From: Ciona savignyi
Taxonomy: Eukaryota; Chordata; Ascidiacea; Phlebobranchia; Cionidae
Assembly (NCBI GenBank): GCA_000149265.1
Contig: CH003059.1
Location: 124,001-188,000, forward strand
DNA length: 64,000 bases
Direction of reading: 5' to 3'
Made by a program: the position numbers and the translations under genes. Shown piece after piece: positions 20,994 to 33,010 of this stretch; position 1 is the first letter of the stretch, and each line of letters begins with the position of its first letter. The notes beneath the pieces are model-generated. The model made no database searches and was not told where the DNA came from. It was given only the letters and a program-made list of their open reading frames with translations.

Positions 20994-21875
20994 CTAACTG
21001 TTGTCCGCTGGTTGGTCATCCGACCCATGTTTATGGAACCAAGCGTGGGCCTTGATCTCTCGCATCATGAAGCGTTTATGCAGGTCGAAGCACATTATCT
21101 TCTTCATTAATTCCTTCAAACTTGAGTTTAATGTCGCTACAACGCTACTAGGAATGTGAAGTTTGTCTTTCTGGTCTTTTAACAAAGTTTTGATGTTGGC
21201 GTCGCGGAAAGGCATGGATGAACACGACATTATGTACAGAATTACACCAAGACTCCAAATGTCGGCGATAGTTCCAGTGTACGGTATGCCCTGCAGTAGC
21301 TCGGGTGCCGCATACGCCGCACTGCCACAGTACGTCTTGCTTGTTTCGTTTGCACCAATTTCTCGGGCAAAACCGAAGTCAGCTATTTTTATTGTATTTT
21401 TCTTACTTAGAAGTAGATTTTCACACTTCAGGTCTCTGTGTACCACGCCCAGTTGGTGCATATACTCGACACCGAAACACATTTCACGGAAATATTTCCG
21501 GCTTTCAGTTTCTTTTAAAGCGCCTCGTAAACGAATGTATTGCAAAAGATCGCCATGACCCCCCCATTCCAGTGTAAAATACAATTTGCTCGACACTTGA
21601 AAGAGTTCATAAAGCCGAATCAGATTCGGATGCTTTAATTTCTTCATAACTTCGATTTCTCGCGGCAAAAACTTATCCAAAAAATCTTTTGGTGCCGTCT
21701 TTTTGTTGATAATTTTCAGAGCCACTTTTACCTGGCTCGTGTCGCCAGGTTTCACCCATATCGCATGCTTTACTTTGGAATATGTTCCTTCGCCAAGATC
21801 ACCAAGCACAGTATAACCCTTTTTCTTTAAGTGATGCGTATCATCAGCTGAGAAAAAGGTTTTGATTTTACCCAT
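20994..21875 (-). CDS. TSSK: Testis-specific serine kinase (TSSK-type), intronless
   Basis: A single-exon Ser/Thr kinase of 293 aa. The domain runs from about residue 21 (YTVLGDLGEGTYSKVKHAIW) to 285. Key residues are present: VALK lysine K54, FLPREIEVMKKL (FLPREIE is TSSK-like), HRDLK at 146-150, DFG at 166-168, GSAAYAAPELLQGIPY and DIWSLGVILYIM. The closest family known to me is TSSK1/2, kinases of spermatids and sperm; several mammalian TSSK genes are also intronless. The C-terminus stops shortly after the kinase domain. It lies head-to-head with a second TSSK-like gene whose start codon is 260 bp away. It is catalytically intact as read. Subfamily assignment (TSSK1/2 versus others) is uncertain. 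Confidence 0.93.
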   Translation of the reverse strand: MGKIKTFFSADDTHHLKKKGYTVLGDLGEGTYSKVKHAIWVKPGDTSQVKVALKIINKKTAPKDFLDKFLPREIEVMKKLKHPNLIRLYELFQVSSKLYFTLEWGGHGDLLQYIRLRGALKETESRKYFREMCFGVEYMHQLGVVHRDLKCENLLLSKKNTIKIADFGFAREIGANETSKTYCGSAAYAAPELLQGIPYTGTIADIWSLGVILYIMSCSSMPFRDANIKTLLKDQKDKLHIPSSVVATLNSSLKELMKKIMCFDLHKRFMMREIKAHAWFHKHGSDDQPADNS

Positions 21876-22135
21876 ATCATTTCTTTTGGCAAATCTTCAT
21901 TCTATACAACCTATTTTACATTTCAAAATACAACCTTACGTCACAATTATAAGTTCGTACGTCACAAAAGTCCATATTTCGACATAAGAGCATAATGAGA
22001 TCAACATTTTAGTAACTCTTTAAGAAATTTAAATTTTATTTTATTTTTTTTAGGAATGTTTAAAAATGTAACAGCCAGGTTAACAATAGTCATGTATCTA
22101 ATACATAGTTTTAACAAGAACGTCATCTTACTATA
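21876..22135. promoter_or_regulatory. Shared divergent promoter region of two TSSK genes
   Basis: Only 260 bp separate the two start codons, which point away from each other. Both 5' UTRs and promoters must lie here unless distal exons exist. The sequence is AT-rich with no obvious repeat. Function as a bidirectional promoter is inferred from position alone. Confidence 0.45.
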
Positions 22136-24057
22136 ATGACAAGCGATTCGTCTTATCTCCGAAGTATTGGGTATTTACTTGGTGGAAGAATCAATTCTGG
22201 TTCATTTTCCCACATACACCATGCCATACAAGTGTCCAATGCTGACGTGGTTGCTGTGAAAGTGATTGACCTGAAAAACATCAATATTTTCTTCCGGACG
22301 AGGTTCCTACCCAGGGAACTTATGAACATACGTACGCTTGATCACCCGAATATAATACAGGTACGCCGACAGTACAAAACTTTTTGATCTTCTAAAAGCA
22401 GAGATTGGTCTTTAGTGTACCAACAAAATAATATTCTATCAGTATTTACTCCTATGTACTGTTATTACGCTAACTGCTAATAGATGATTTTAGATTTGAC
22501 GTGACTATTGTATGAATTACCTGCGTGGAGTAGCATAGGAATGAGTATAACTTGTAACCGAAGACAGTCAATGTCAGTGTAATATGTTTATTTCAATGGG
22601 AACTGTTTGGTTTCCAAGATAATAAAAGAAAGTTTGCAGAAATATTTGTGTAATAAATATTTGTTTTATTCTTTTAGGGTAGTGTTTTAACGTTTACTTA
22701 AAATAATAAGCTTTTCTAATATAAAATGTAGTCTATAGATTTATTCCTGATTAAACGAATGTTTTGTGGAATTTTGGTATTTTATTTTTGCTTTAGTATT
22801 TTTGCTGAAACAATTGTATTTTTTTTTCAAATCGGCTGTCACAAAGGGGTGAAAATTCATTAGCCATACGAAAAGTATTAACTGAACTATACGATGGAGG
22901 CTAGAACTCTTATTTCTCCATTTTTCCAGGTGCGGAAAATAGCGGAAACGGACAGCAAGGTTTATATCATCATGGATTACGCTTTCACCAACTTAAGAAT
23001 CCAAATTATGAAACATTGCTACATACCTGAGGAACAGGCTCGCCACTGGTTCTGCCAGCTAGCGTCAGCATTGGAGTATATGCATCGCCGCGGGGTGGCG
23101 CACCGTGATATTAAGCTTGAAAATATACTAATAGACCAACACAACACAATCAAGTTATGTGATTTCGGCTTCTCTAAGATGACCGACCGCCGAAGCGGAA
23201 TCCTCCCCGAGAATAGCACGACATATTGCGGTTCCCTGGGTTATTGTGCTCCCGAGATACTCCGCAGGACACCTTACGACCCGTGGAAATCCGACATATG
23301 GTCGCTAGGTGTCGTGCTGTACAGAATGGTGGTGGGTGGGATGCCATTCGGGGAAGGCAACGATCTCGGCAGCGTCAAGCGGATTTCCATCGCACAATCC
23401 CGATCCTTGGAATTCCCAACTTTCCCTAAAACTTCGGTCGAATGCCAGGAACTCATACGGAGGTATTTGTGTATGAAACATGGAGATTCGGTTTTCGATA
23501 TAAAACAGTGATTTGAATGGCAAACGATGCTATTACAGGTAATCGTTAAAAACCTCGTATTCACAGTTGATTTGTCGAAGCTTTTGTAATGTGTTTGATG
23601 TTTTATGTTTCTTTAAGGTTGGGAAATTAATTAATTCCGTTGAATCGACAGGTTATTAACCGTAGAATCGGACCGTCGAATCACTTTGCTTGACATCTCG
23701 AAATCACGTTGGGTGAACCATGCCTCCCTGAACTCCGCTTATTTCCGCCACCAGCAGCAGCAACTGCAGAAACCATCGCAACCGACCCCGCCCACCGAGG
23801 TGACGTTGGGCGGAAATGACGTCATTAGATCGGAAATAAACGCGTCACACGGCGAGAGATCAATGATTTCGCGAATCCGAATGCGATTGCCTGTTCTCAA
23901 TCCTCGAAAGAATAAAAGAAAGCAGATGTATAACTTAGCTTTTTGTACTTTATGTACTCTGCAGTATAAACATATAGAGATCCTCACCACAACAAGGGCG
24001 TTGCACCCCTGTAGCTTTCAAACAGAGCTTCAGTTACAAAATACCCGACACAAATAG
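22136..24057 (+). CDS. Second TSSK-like serine/threonine kinase
   Basis: Three exons: 22136-22360, 22930-23462, 23652-24057, total 387 aa. Kinase features: GRINSGSFSHIHHA loop, VAVK lysine K42, RFLPREL helix as in TSSKs, HRDIKLENIL with D135, DFG with D153, YCGSLGYCAPEILRR and DIWSLGVVLYRM. The junction at 23462/23652 gives ELIRRLLTVESDRRITLLDI, a normal subdomain XI, so the donor inside AG|GTATTTG is used rather than the in-frame stop at 23509. The C-terminal 100 residues are low-complexity and unlike the kinase. It differs from its neighbour in having introns, so the pair is not a recent tandem copy. Sperm expression is inferred from the family. Confidence 0.85.
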
Positions 24058-26812
24058 TTGCGCAAGAGGCAACATGTTATTGCACTCCAAGCCCAGTTAT
24101 ATAACGCAGCAATATTGTGGAAACCAACCTCATATATAGGTCTTGTAGGCAGAGAGAAAATTTAGACGTTTTTGTACAGAACAAGCTACGGTATTAATGC
24201 GTTGAATATCCTACCAAACTCCATTAATGTAGTGTGGTTACTTATTATACGCAGATTATGTACGAACATTGTTGACCATATTGTTATAGGCAACATCCGT
24301 TAATTATCTTTCCAAGGGCACAACCGACACTCTAGCAACCAGAGGTTTAAATACGACGCACAACCCACCAAACTAATCAATCTGACTTATTATTCCCCCA
24401 TTACCGCACCAAATATGGGGTGAATTAGATTTAAAATAAAATATTTACCGAGTATCGTACAATGGTTTAATGAAATAAATAATTCCACCACTGGATTTAC
24501 ACCACGGTTCTGCTTTAGCATTGAGGACAGCATTCCCCTAAATATAACGCAAGAACAACTGACTTCTCTATAAGCTTGCTAACAATAGAACATCCCTTCG
24601 TATCCAAAGGGTACTCATATTAATTTTAATTTTTTTGCGTCACACGCTCGTGACAGATATGTACGGTGGCCGCAGGTCATTTATTGGATGGAAACTTTTA
24701 GCAATGCTACCTGACATGCCCATAGGTTGCGTCGGACTTTAATTTTACACAAGTCCTATGAAGTCCAACCCCCGCTATAGTGAAAGTAACTTCATTATCA
24801 GCATTTTCCGTTATCGCCGATCTTCCCGATTTCAAAAGGAATTTTTACTTTAAATTTCTAAACAAGTAAAAGATATTTGGAATAAATATAACCTATAGCT
24901 CAGCCCATGAAATGCCCCAAAACAAAATAATAAATCATAAATTCTATATTATTTCGTATTGTCTGTTCACTCCACCGGGGGCAGTTCTGAGCTGGTGTTC
25001 ATTGCTCCACAGAAAGTGACGAACATTCACTCCGAACAAAAGTGACGAAGTGACGAGTATTCCTGCTTCTAAACATCTTATTGCCGCATAAAGTTGCGTA
25101 AATTCCCTGACAGTGTGTGATTCTACGGTTTGACGCGTAAGATTCATGTTCAACGTTATAATATTTGTTTAATGTAGCTATTTAGCGAGCACAACGAATG
25201 CTGAATCCACTACTTCTACCAGGCTTACCTACACTTTATTTCGTGCCCAATGCCACGTAGTTAATTTATTTTCTATTTCTTCACAGTAATAAACAATACA
25301 ACGACGATAAATAAAAATAAATATGAAAAGCGGCGAAACAATCAATATATGCGGTTTGTAAGCGAAAGGAAAGATGTGATCAGTCGAGACTAAAGATGCA
25401 TTGGGCAAAGCAGACTTGACGTTTCAAGCACGTTTAGCAAAAGAAATAGCTTTGTCATGTTGGGTCAATTATTCATCCATCTCTGTATTAAATTGCCGTG
25501 AGTTGAAATGTTTTGACGATTAGTTTATGAAATTCACATAACTGTCAATATTACTTCGCTTGAAACGTTACACAATATAGCATAATATCGTCCTATATGA
25601 AACAGTGCTTCAATGTTCGAATATAAAAGTCAACATTCGTACTATTATCATTGTACAATACAAGCCGAGCTTCTTGTGAGAGCTTGCGGTAAGTTGACTC
25701 TTTTTCTCTGTTGGACACGTTCCATAACCTGCATGATACAAATGGAGATATTAATACAATTGGTATCGTTGTATCGAAGATGGCTTTGACGGTATTTCTT
25801 TAAAACTTTGCAGGTAAATTGACGCGACAACCAATCCTGGTTCAATTTCTAACCCGGGTTGGCTCGTCGATGAGATCGTTTTTGTACAAAATTTGGCCGC
25901 ACAACCCTTTCCAACCCTACCACATTCCCACATAATTAATTACAGAATATATGGACTAATACGCAGTCACGTGGTCGCTTGTTTGAAAAATTACAATATA
26001 TGCGCCCAGGGTGGTATTTAATATTAAAAAAATACACTAGAATCGATTCGAGAGTTATCTGTTAGAAACTATTTTATCAACAAATTAATCAGCCACGCCA
26101 TTATAATGGACAATGTATAACATGGGGAAAGTGGGTATGTTAAACCTGCTAATGAAAACGGCATCAAATTGCAATGCGGTAAGTCCAATGTTAATATGAT
26201 GGTGAAACCAGGGATTCGATGGGTTACAAGCTGATGTTTCTTATCCTACCGTCCTGCTTCCCTATTTATCGTCGAGCATGCAATACCAATATGTACAAAA
26301 GGGATGCAAAAAATATTGTAATTTTGTAAAGTGTACTAGTTTTTAAAAGCCTGACAACCGCATATATAGCCTGTACAGCAGCCTCAAACTTTTAAAGCTA
26401 ATATTCTGGCAAAAAACACACCTGCAATTGTAACCCACATTTAAAATATACTGTTCAAATCAAACTAAACTTTGTAGTACATGGGGTCCCCCTTTATTTT
26501 CAGAGCTAGGATATGTGCAAAATTGCATATTTTCATTTGTTAAATGCTTGGCCGCAAAAGCGCAACCAAGTTCAACAAAATGGTCAGATTACCTCATGTC
26601 CACATTAGGGTTATTGGAACTAATGTAGTGATTTGAATAATACATATATACAGTTTTTGTATAACCCATCAAATCACTGCGTCAACATTCGCTTAATTTC
26701 TTTCCACAGTCAGCTAGGTGACATACGGTTGCGAGCTAATCAGTGTACAACGCACAACCACTGGTCGACGGTATTGTAGGACGTGAAATATAAACATACA
26801 TATTGATCTATT
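24058..26812. other. Intergenic, no gene recognised
   Basis: Contains degenerate SINE pieces (about 24225-24390 and 26580-26720, minus) and a family 2 tRNA-like fragment at 25835-25930. AATAAA occurs at about 24434 for the plus-strand kinase. No other feature is supported. Confidence 0.5.
25835..25930 (-). mobile_element. tRNA-derived SINE fragment (family 2, diverged)
   Basis: The minus strand reads GTTGTGCGGCCAAATTTTGT, then ACGATCTCATCGACGAGCCA, and a B-box-like GGGTTAGAAATTGAACC. This is the same layout as at 18075-18182. Confidence 0.45.
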
Positions 26813-29800
26813 TTAGCAGTAATTGGACAACCATTTGTAACTAACCGCTAAATATTCCATAATGTCAATTGAACCAGTCTTGTCGACGTCAATTTGAGTC
26901 ATAATCTCCTTTAATTCTTTGTTCGTGTATAAGTGGCCTTGTTTCGTCAGTAACTTGTCTAATTCGTCATAATCGATGGTCTGTGAAGTTGAATTAATTA
27001 AAACAAGATTGGAATAAAATAGGATATTCATCTTTATCCCCTAGAATGGGAAAATCAAGGGGGTTAACACACGGGCAATCGTCAGATCACCTCGCGCCCA
27101 TCGTCGGGTTACCGGAGCTATTGCAGTGTGTTGTGTATAATAGACACGTTACTTCAATTTGGCAGAACCCATTAATCCGCTGGGTTGCAACCTTTCGGCT
27201 GAAAAGGCGTCGAACTTAATCACCAGACTAACTGTCGGTTCTGTAGCTGTATATGCATACAGGGGTTAAAAAATACAAAAAATCGTGCACAAGTGGGTGC
27301 ATGGAAAAGCACTTTCAATGCATTACTAATTGTCTATATATTCGCAGAACCTTTGATCTAAAAGGTTGTTATTACAAATAGAGTGTTGTTAATATCTTAA
27401 ATGTGCATTTAACTAAGCGCGAGTTTATTGCGCGGCGCCAAAGCACAGAGAAAAACACTTTTTAAGCATATGTGTGACTGAAGATAATGTTGTTGTTATG
27501 CTATCTTGTATTTCCGAGCTTCCGCTTTAAAAAATGTTCGGACGCTTTTGTAGGATAGATGCGCTCGGCATGGAGAAACGCATTACGGGTATTGCGTGTT
27601 CTAGTGTTATACAGTTCTATTTAGAGGCCTATATACACTATAAGATTATTATGGTCGCAAGTCGGTGTTGTAATCCTCTACAATAAGCTTGTGTGTTTGT
27701 ATATAAGTCGACACAATTCGGAAAAAAGCCTTATGTTCCGGTTAGGTTATAACCGTCCGGATTGGAGCCAAAGGTCAAATAGGCATAGATTCAACAAGGC
27801 ATTATTACCCTTAGCGGTGATCTAAATAATCATTTTGTAGTACTTAATCTTGTAAACAACAATAAATCATCGAAATTTTACACCTAGACATTTTAGTCTT
27901 GTGAAATATGTTAATTCTGCATTTTAAAAACAAGTTTTACTTTCTGTTTTTACTTAATAGCATACTTTAATATATTAAATAAATATTAGTTACTCTCTTG
28001 TATTATCATCGTAAGCTGAGCGCGTTCGCACGAGTCATCAAAAAGTGTTTTATACGACCAGGTGCAAGTTGGACCAGGACCAAACAATCCTTACACACAC
28101 GCTTAGGCGAAGTTTGCGTAATAGCTAAAGTCAGAAGAAAAGAAAATCGGTTGTGTCCTTGAGCAAGGCACTTTACGGACATTGCCTGAACCCAGCGGAT
28201 TATTGGGTTCTATCAAATTGAAGGAACGTGTCTATCATACACAACACACTGCAATAGCTCCGGTAACCCGACGATGGGCGCGAGGTGATCTGATGATTGT
28301 CCGTGTGTTAACCCCCTTATTTTTCCCATTCACGGGGATAAACATGAATATCCCAAGTTACTTCATCTTCAGTTCAAAGACAGTTGTTGTTACATAAACT
28401 ATTGACAACGTCGTCGAATAGATGTTGCGTCGCTATTTGATATTGTTTCATTTTACCACAATAGAGTTGGCGACTCATATAGCTAGCTACGTGTGATACT
28501 TGAGATACTGGGGTAATGTGATATCATTGTTATTCACCGTATGATTCATTGTTGTTTATTCTATCGTCCAAGCTGTCGAAACCAGTCCAGTCAATATATT
28601 GTTGTAATAAATAAATGTTTTGAACTTTCATAAATGTTATGGCCCCAACATACGTCACCATACGTCAAGCGACCACCGCTACGTTATTATGCGTGGTTTG
28701 ACGTGACAAACGCGCGAATTACTGGGATTGTATTGTTCTTGTGCTACTTCCAACGTCATCGTTGTGCATACACAACGATTGATGTAATTTTATACGAAAT
28801 TGTCTTTTCGAAAACAACAATTTCCGACTTATTGGAAAATAGTATCAAAACTATCAGAAAAGTATCAGGGGTTCAATAGTTTTATATTTTAAGCAAATTT
28901 ACTTTAGCATATCATTAAACGTAGCCACATGCCTCAGTAGGCACCTACAGTGCAAAGTTGTTGCTTGGACAAGTGCTTACCCCGTCGCCATTAATGTCGC
29001 CTTCCTTGAAAAACTTCTCCGACGCGAAAATCACCGACAACTTCAACTCTGGAAACTTTTCCCCAACATTCTGTGAAGAACCTCATATTAGTGATGTTTG
29101 TAATATTTATGCAACGTGGTTATTGTATTTGTACTAACTGTTGGGAAAACGTACAACAACCAAATGAAAGCAAAACTATAGTACTCGTCTATATTGATAA
29201 CCAACATAAAATATGTAAATATGAAATTTAAAGTTATATCAATTCCTTTCGGATGTTAAAAATGCTAAAATGAACCCAAACAGTACAAAATTTGCTGAAT
29301 GAACCCAAACAGTACAAAATTTGCTCTAAATGCTGAAATTACTTCAAGAAATGCAAGTCTTTCTGCGATCTCTTTCCGCGGGTCGATTTGTGGGTCGAGA
29401 GGTGGCGAATCAGACTTTGTTTCTACGGTCGCGGTGGATGTGGGTGGTTTCTTCGGTTGGTTATTCGGGGTTGATTTAGCAGGTTGTCGACCACGTCCGG
29501 CTGTCTTAGGACGACCCAACATCGGACTTCTGCTGCCGGCAGCTGTTCGTGGTCGCGGAACATTCAGCTTGTTGGCCTTGAAGGTGGAAGGAGGTTGGTT
29601 GTTCTGAACAGGCAATCGTCAGATCACCTCGCGCCCATCGTCGGGTTACCGGAGCTATTGTAGTGTGTTGTATATGATAGACACGTTTCTTCAATTTGGT
29701 AGAACCCGTTAATCCGCTGGGTTCAGGCAATGTCCGTTAAGAGCCCTGCCCAACACCGGTAACCATCGGGTTACCGGAGTTGATATACTATGTTGAGTAT

Positions 29801-30504
29801 GAAGATGTTCAGTTTTAGTAGAACCCATTAATCTATTGGTTCCGGTCGAATGCCAGGACAGGATATATGGAATAAAGAGACTTGGACCAGTTTCGATCAT
29901 TTACCCGGTTAGACAAGTCCCGATATTGTGACGTCATACCAGGTTTTTAATAAACCTTTCAGCTTGGACCATCTATCAATATATAACATGGTCCTGCCGC
30001 CGTGCAAATGGCGGTATGTTAGTCAAAGCTACAAAGCTTTTATAAGTTGTGTCATTGGACGAGACATCTGATGAACACAACAATATCTAAAACCCAATGT
30101 CTCCATTGTACAATCCGCTTCGTCATGGCTCTAGTAACGTCGGATGTTGGTCATATCTGCAACCTGATACTTCAGCTGTATGGGGCGCCGTAAAAATTCA
30201 AATTATTGAGCAATTTAGCTAAATCGTCAACTTGTCTGTCGATTTAGAAACTCGACTCCGCGATTTATTGAGCGTTTGTAAAAACTGATTTTTCTTTACA
30301 AACGGCGCCGCATACAGCTGGTACTATATTCACATCGGTTCATACCGCTTGTTGGTTGGACAAGAGAGCTGCTTTCTCGGCCACCAATTCCGCGTTTGCT
30401 TCCTTCAATTGTTTGATCTGCTCATGGAGATCGTAAACCTTTGCTTTGTATTTTTGAATTTCGGCTTCCTTCGATTTCAAGTCGAGACGAAGATTGTCTT
30501 TTTC
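26813..30504 (-). CDS. Coiled-coil and EF-hand protein (5' end not found)
   Basis: Four minus-strand exons, all phase 0: 30504-30346, 29603-29343, 29070-28981, 26980-26813. The first is a 53-residue coiled coil (EKDNLRLDLKSKEAEIQKYK and on). The second is a Pro/Arg/Lys-rich linker (SPMLGRPKTAGRGRQPAKS). The third and fourth join to make one canonical EF-hand loop across the intron (DINGDG|TIDYDEL). A second loop follows (DVDKTGSIDIMEYL). The reading ends LAVSYKWLSNYC-stop, unless GTTAGT after TTAGCG is a donor. The protein probably binds calcium; I do not recognise the orthologue. No start methionine was found, so upstream exons are missing. Two sense-oriented SINEs lie immediately before the acceptors at 29603 and 26980. 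Confidence 0.7.
27018..27240 (-). mobile_element. SINE family 1, internally deleted
   Basis: Minus-oriented copy (sense to the EF-hand gene) lacking the ACTTAACGGACATTGCC to GGTCGCTAGC portion. Its 3' end lies 37 bp upstream of the EF-hand exon acceptor at 26981. The remaining intron (27241-28148) has no recognised feature. Confidence 0.8.
28149..28353 (+). mobile_element. SINE family 1, 5'-truncated
   Basis: Begins at CGGTTGTGTCCTTGAGCAAGG and continues to ATGAATATCCC. Plus orientation, so antisense to the EF-hand gene in whose intron it lies. Confidence 0.85.
29607..29755 (-). mobile_element. SINE family 1 fragment forming a splice acceptor boundary
   Basis: A sense SINE fragment (relative to the EF-hand gene) whose GATCTGACGATTGCC runs directly into TGTTCAG, the acceptor of the exon starting at 29603. 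The SINE 3' tail beyond GATTGCC is missing, so the junction of SINE and exon is only a few bases. Confidence 0.75.
29752..29856 (-). mobile_element. SINE family 1 fragment (second piece)
   Basis: Diverged minus-strand blocks: CCATCGGGTTACCGGAGTTG, TTTTAGTAGAACCCATTAAT and CTATTGGTTCCGGTC. It lies next to the previous fragment and is older in appearance. Confidence 0.6.
30173..30320. mobile_element. 148-bp MITE with 19-bp inverted termini
   Basis: CAGCTGTATGGGGCGCCGT at the left and ACGGCGCCGCATACAGCTG at the right are inverted repeats matching 18 of 19. The core is AT-rich and non-coding. No clean target-site duplication is seen. It sits 26 bp from the donor of the coiled-coil exon. Confidence 0.75.
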
Positions 30505-31377
30505 CTGGAGAACATGCTTATTGACAACAAATAATATTTATCTTAAAGTATTGCTGATGCAAAGCGATGAGTCTATCCAACAATATATGATTGTCAATGT
30601 ACCAACTATTCATGAGAATATATCCAGATATTTGTTCACACCATATGTGCTCACCTTTACGTATTCAATAAGAATGTCGTCGGAACTTGTTTCTACCATG
30701 TTGTTACTTTTAATCGCAATAGCAACACTTACAGCATCAATATAGGCAACATTTAATCTATATCCTTAAGTACTAGTGCTCCTGAAACATAGATATACTT
30801 CATCAAGCCTGTTACATTTATCTTAAATCTTGTATCGCGTATATCTCATTGAGCAAGACGCCTCACCACCCATTCATCGGAAATGACTGGGAGATACGCT
30901 GTTATAATGTTATGTTCGGCTTGAAAGAATCATATGATCCGGGGGGTCAGGTTTCATCCAACTGCACAATGGCGCGTGAGAGTCTACACGGTCGAAGTTG
31001 ATACGCGAACATAATGATTGAGTTGCTCCTGGGGCCAAGAGGGCGGGATTTATGCCACATGGGTTGAATTTCTTTCGTATTACCTTGGGAAATCAGCGTA
31101 AAAAATAATTCAAATTATATACATTTGAATACTATAGTAGTTAGCCTATTTCTTGACATAATAATGGCAATAATGAAAATAGTTAGCCTATTTCTTGACT
31201 TGACATAATGGCAATAATGAAATAACGAATCACTAGTATAGCTTACAATGGTGGTTGCGGTGGTGGTAGTACCTAATCACTCTAGCTTTATCTTATACAA
31301 AGTGTTTAAAGTGTTGAAGTTCACTATCAATTTGAGAAACTTTGTTTGGTGATGGACCCATTATGGGTTCCGAAAAA

Positions 31378-31635
31378 CAGCTTGGTGAGTTAGTACATCG
31401 TCTTTCAACCGAAAGGTTAAACATTTGAAACTTGTCGGTTGTGTCTTTGGACAAAGCACTTAGTGGACATCGCTCCAAGGACCACTGTGTTATTCTCAAA
31501 GGAAAGTCTTAATCAAAACACAACACTCTGCAATAGCTTTGCTAAGGAAACGGTGGGCCGAGTTAATCTGACGATTGCCGTGTGTTAATCCCCATGCCTA
31601 TTCCTATTTACGGGAATAAACATGGATGTCCAATC
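31378..31635 (+). mobile_element. Diverged SINE family 1
   Basis: Ordered diverged blocks: TTTCAACCGAAAGGTTAAAC, GTCGGTTGTGTCTTTGGAC, ACACAACACTCTGCAATAGC, AATCTGACGATTGCCGTGTG and GGGAATAAACATGGATGTCC. Confidence 0.7.
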
Positions 31636-32270
31636 CCATACAAAGAACAGGTTTTAATTTCTACGGACAAACTAGTATTTTGTAGCTCGTATACGAAGGA
31701 TTGGCGAGCAGCACATGACAGATACACCACTTATATGTTATGCAGAAATAAGTAACACGTCGTTTGAATATAACAATTAAGTGTAAAACACAACCAATCT
31801 CCTAATTACCATCCCATCCCAAACGATCTGACGTCGCACTTTTCCTTTTCTACACGATTAGAAATCCCGCTTTTTATTTTTAAATAATAATGACGTCACC
31901 CTATAATGCTTGAACTGTGTGTCACGCATGAGTTGCTTTCCGACAAGTCCTGTCATGAGAGGGAACGAATTACACCGACAGCTTTCTGTGTGCTTTGCAT
32001 CTATACTTCCTTACCAGGAACCCATTGGTAGCCTCAATATGTCAGTTGGTGTGCAGTATGTCGCCCTCACGTGGACAGATGAATTGAAACTCTGTTGAAG
32101 AGCACGGAATTAAACCAACGACCTCTTAGTCTGGTTGCCCACTTCACAAGCGTATGTTTGGCCATCGATGTCATAATTCAGTAAAATCAATCTTTCATCT
32201 GGCCAAGAGTGTCACAAGTCAGCTCCTTACGCCACCAAGCGGTAAATAAGGTAGCGTATAGAATGTAGAG

Positions 32271-32640
32271 TCGAATTATGACACACCTGGCGAGGTGAAA
32301 GGTTACCAGCGCGCTGGTAAATTAACGGCGCGTTGATTTCACTAAGATGATATAAACCTACTACTATACAAAAACCATGGGTTTCGAGACTTGGCTCGGT
32401 AAAAAAATCGAAACCTTAACGATTTAACGGTATAATATAAAAAACAACAACAAAAACGGTCAATGTTTTTTGTTAGCAAGTTAATTGCGCACTGGTAATT
32501 TATAAACGCGTACTTAATTTGTGGACGCGTTGACAATTTTGCCGCACGATGGCGTGAATAGTCGAATTTTGACACTTTGGCCAGGTGGAAGCTTAGCAGC
32601 GCGCACTTAAATTAGAAGCGCGCTAATTTTACCGAATTAT
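32271..32640. repeat. Degenerate direct repeats with GCGCGC motifs
   Basis: GTCGAATTATGACACACCTGG followed by AGCGCGC-containing sequence at 32271 recurs at about 32560 (GTCGAATTTTGACACTTTGG), with a third weaker copy near 32475. Units are about 70 bp and diverged. They are not coding. Confidence 0.5.
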
Positions 32641-32756
32641 GACATTGATGGCCAACCATACAAGCGCTACAAATGAGCTTACGGGTCGAACATAATAAAA
32701 TTAATACTCGTAGTACTATCCCATTGGTGGTTCTGGAATTAGTATCGAATTATAGA

Positions 32757-33010
32757 TGACGTATAACCAATTAATAGACCTCTAAATGCGGCTGGAAGTG
32801 ACCTGTGGCATTCTCTTAGTCATGGTTTTTAAACGAGTGTTTTGCTGAGTAACAATGGTGGTGATTCCCCAATGTTTGTTTGGTTGAAAGCAGCATGTGC
32901 TAGGCTGCGCGCCGGTGTTCTCGTTTAGCTGTAAAGTTTTGTAATCGTGGAACAGTGCTTTGTGAAATAAAAGTGTTGATTGTGCATCTGCTAGCTGTTT
33001 GTTGGGAAAA
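32757..33010 (-). repeat. Dispersed repeat family R1, partial copy
   Basis: Shares TTAAACGAGTGTTTTGCTGA, CCCCAATGTTTGTTTGGTTG, GCGCGCCGGTGTTCTCGTTT and GTGCATCTGCTAGCTG with copies near 61397-61812 and 62972-63421. Its end has the CGTATAACCAATTAA motif. Confidence 0.75.

Noticed and set aside
23463-23511. In-frame continuation to a stop at 23511 as the end of the plus-strand TSSK-like kinase
   Set aside because: It would remove subdomain XI; splicing at 23462 to 23652 restores a normal RRITLLDI motif in frame.
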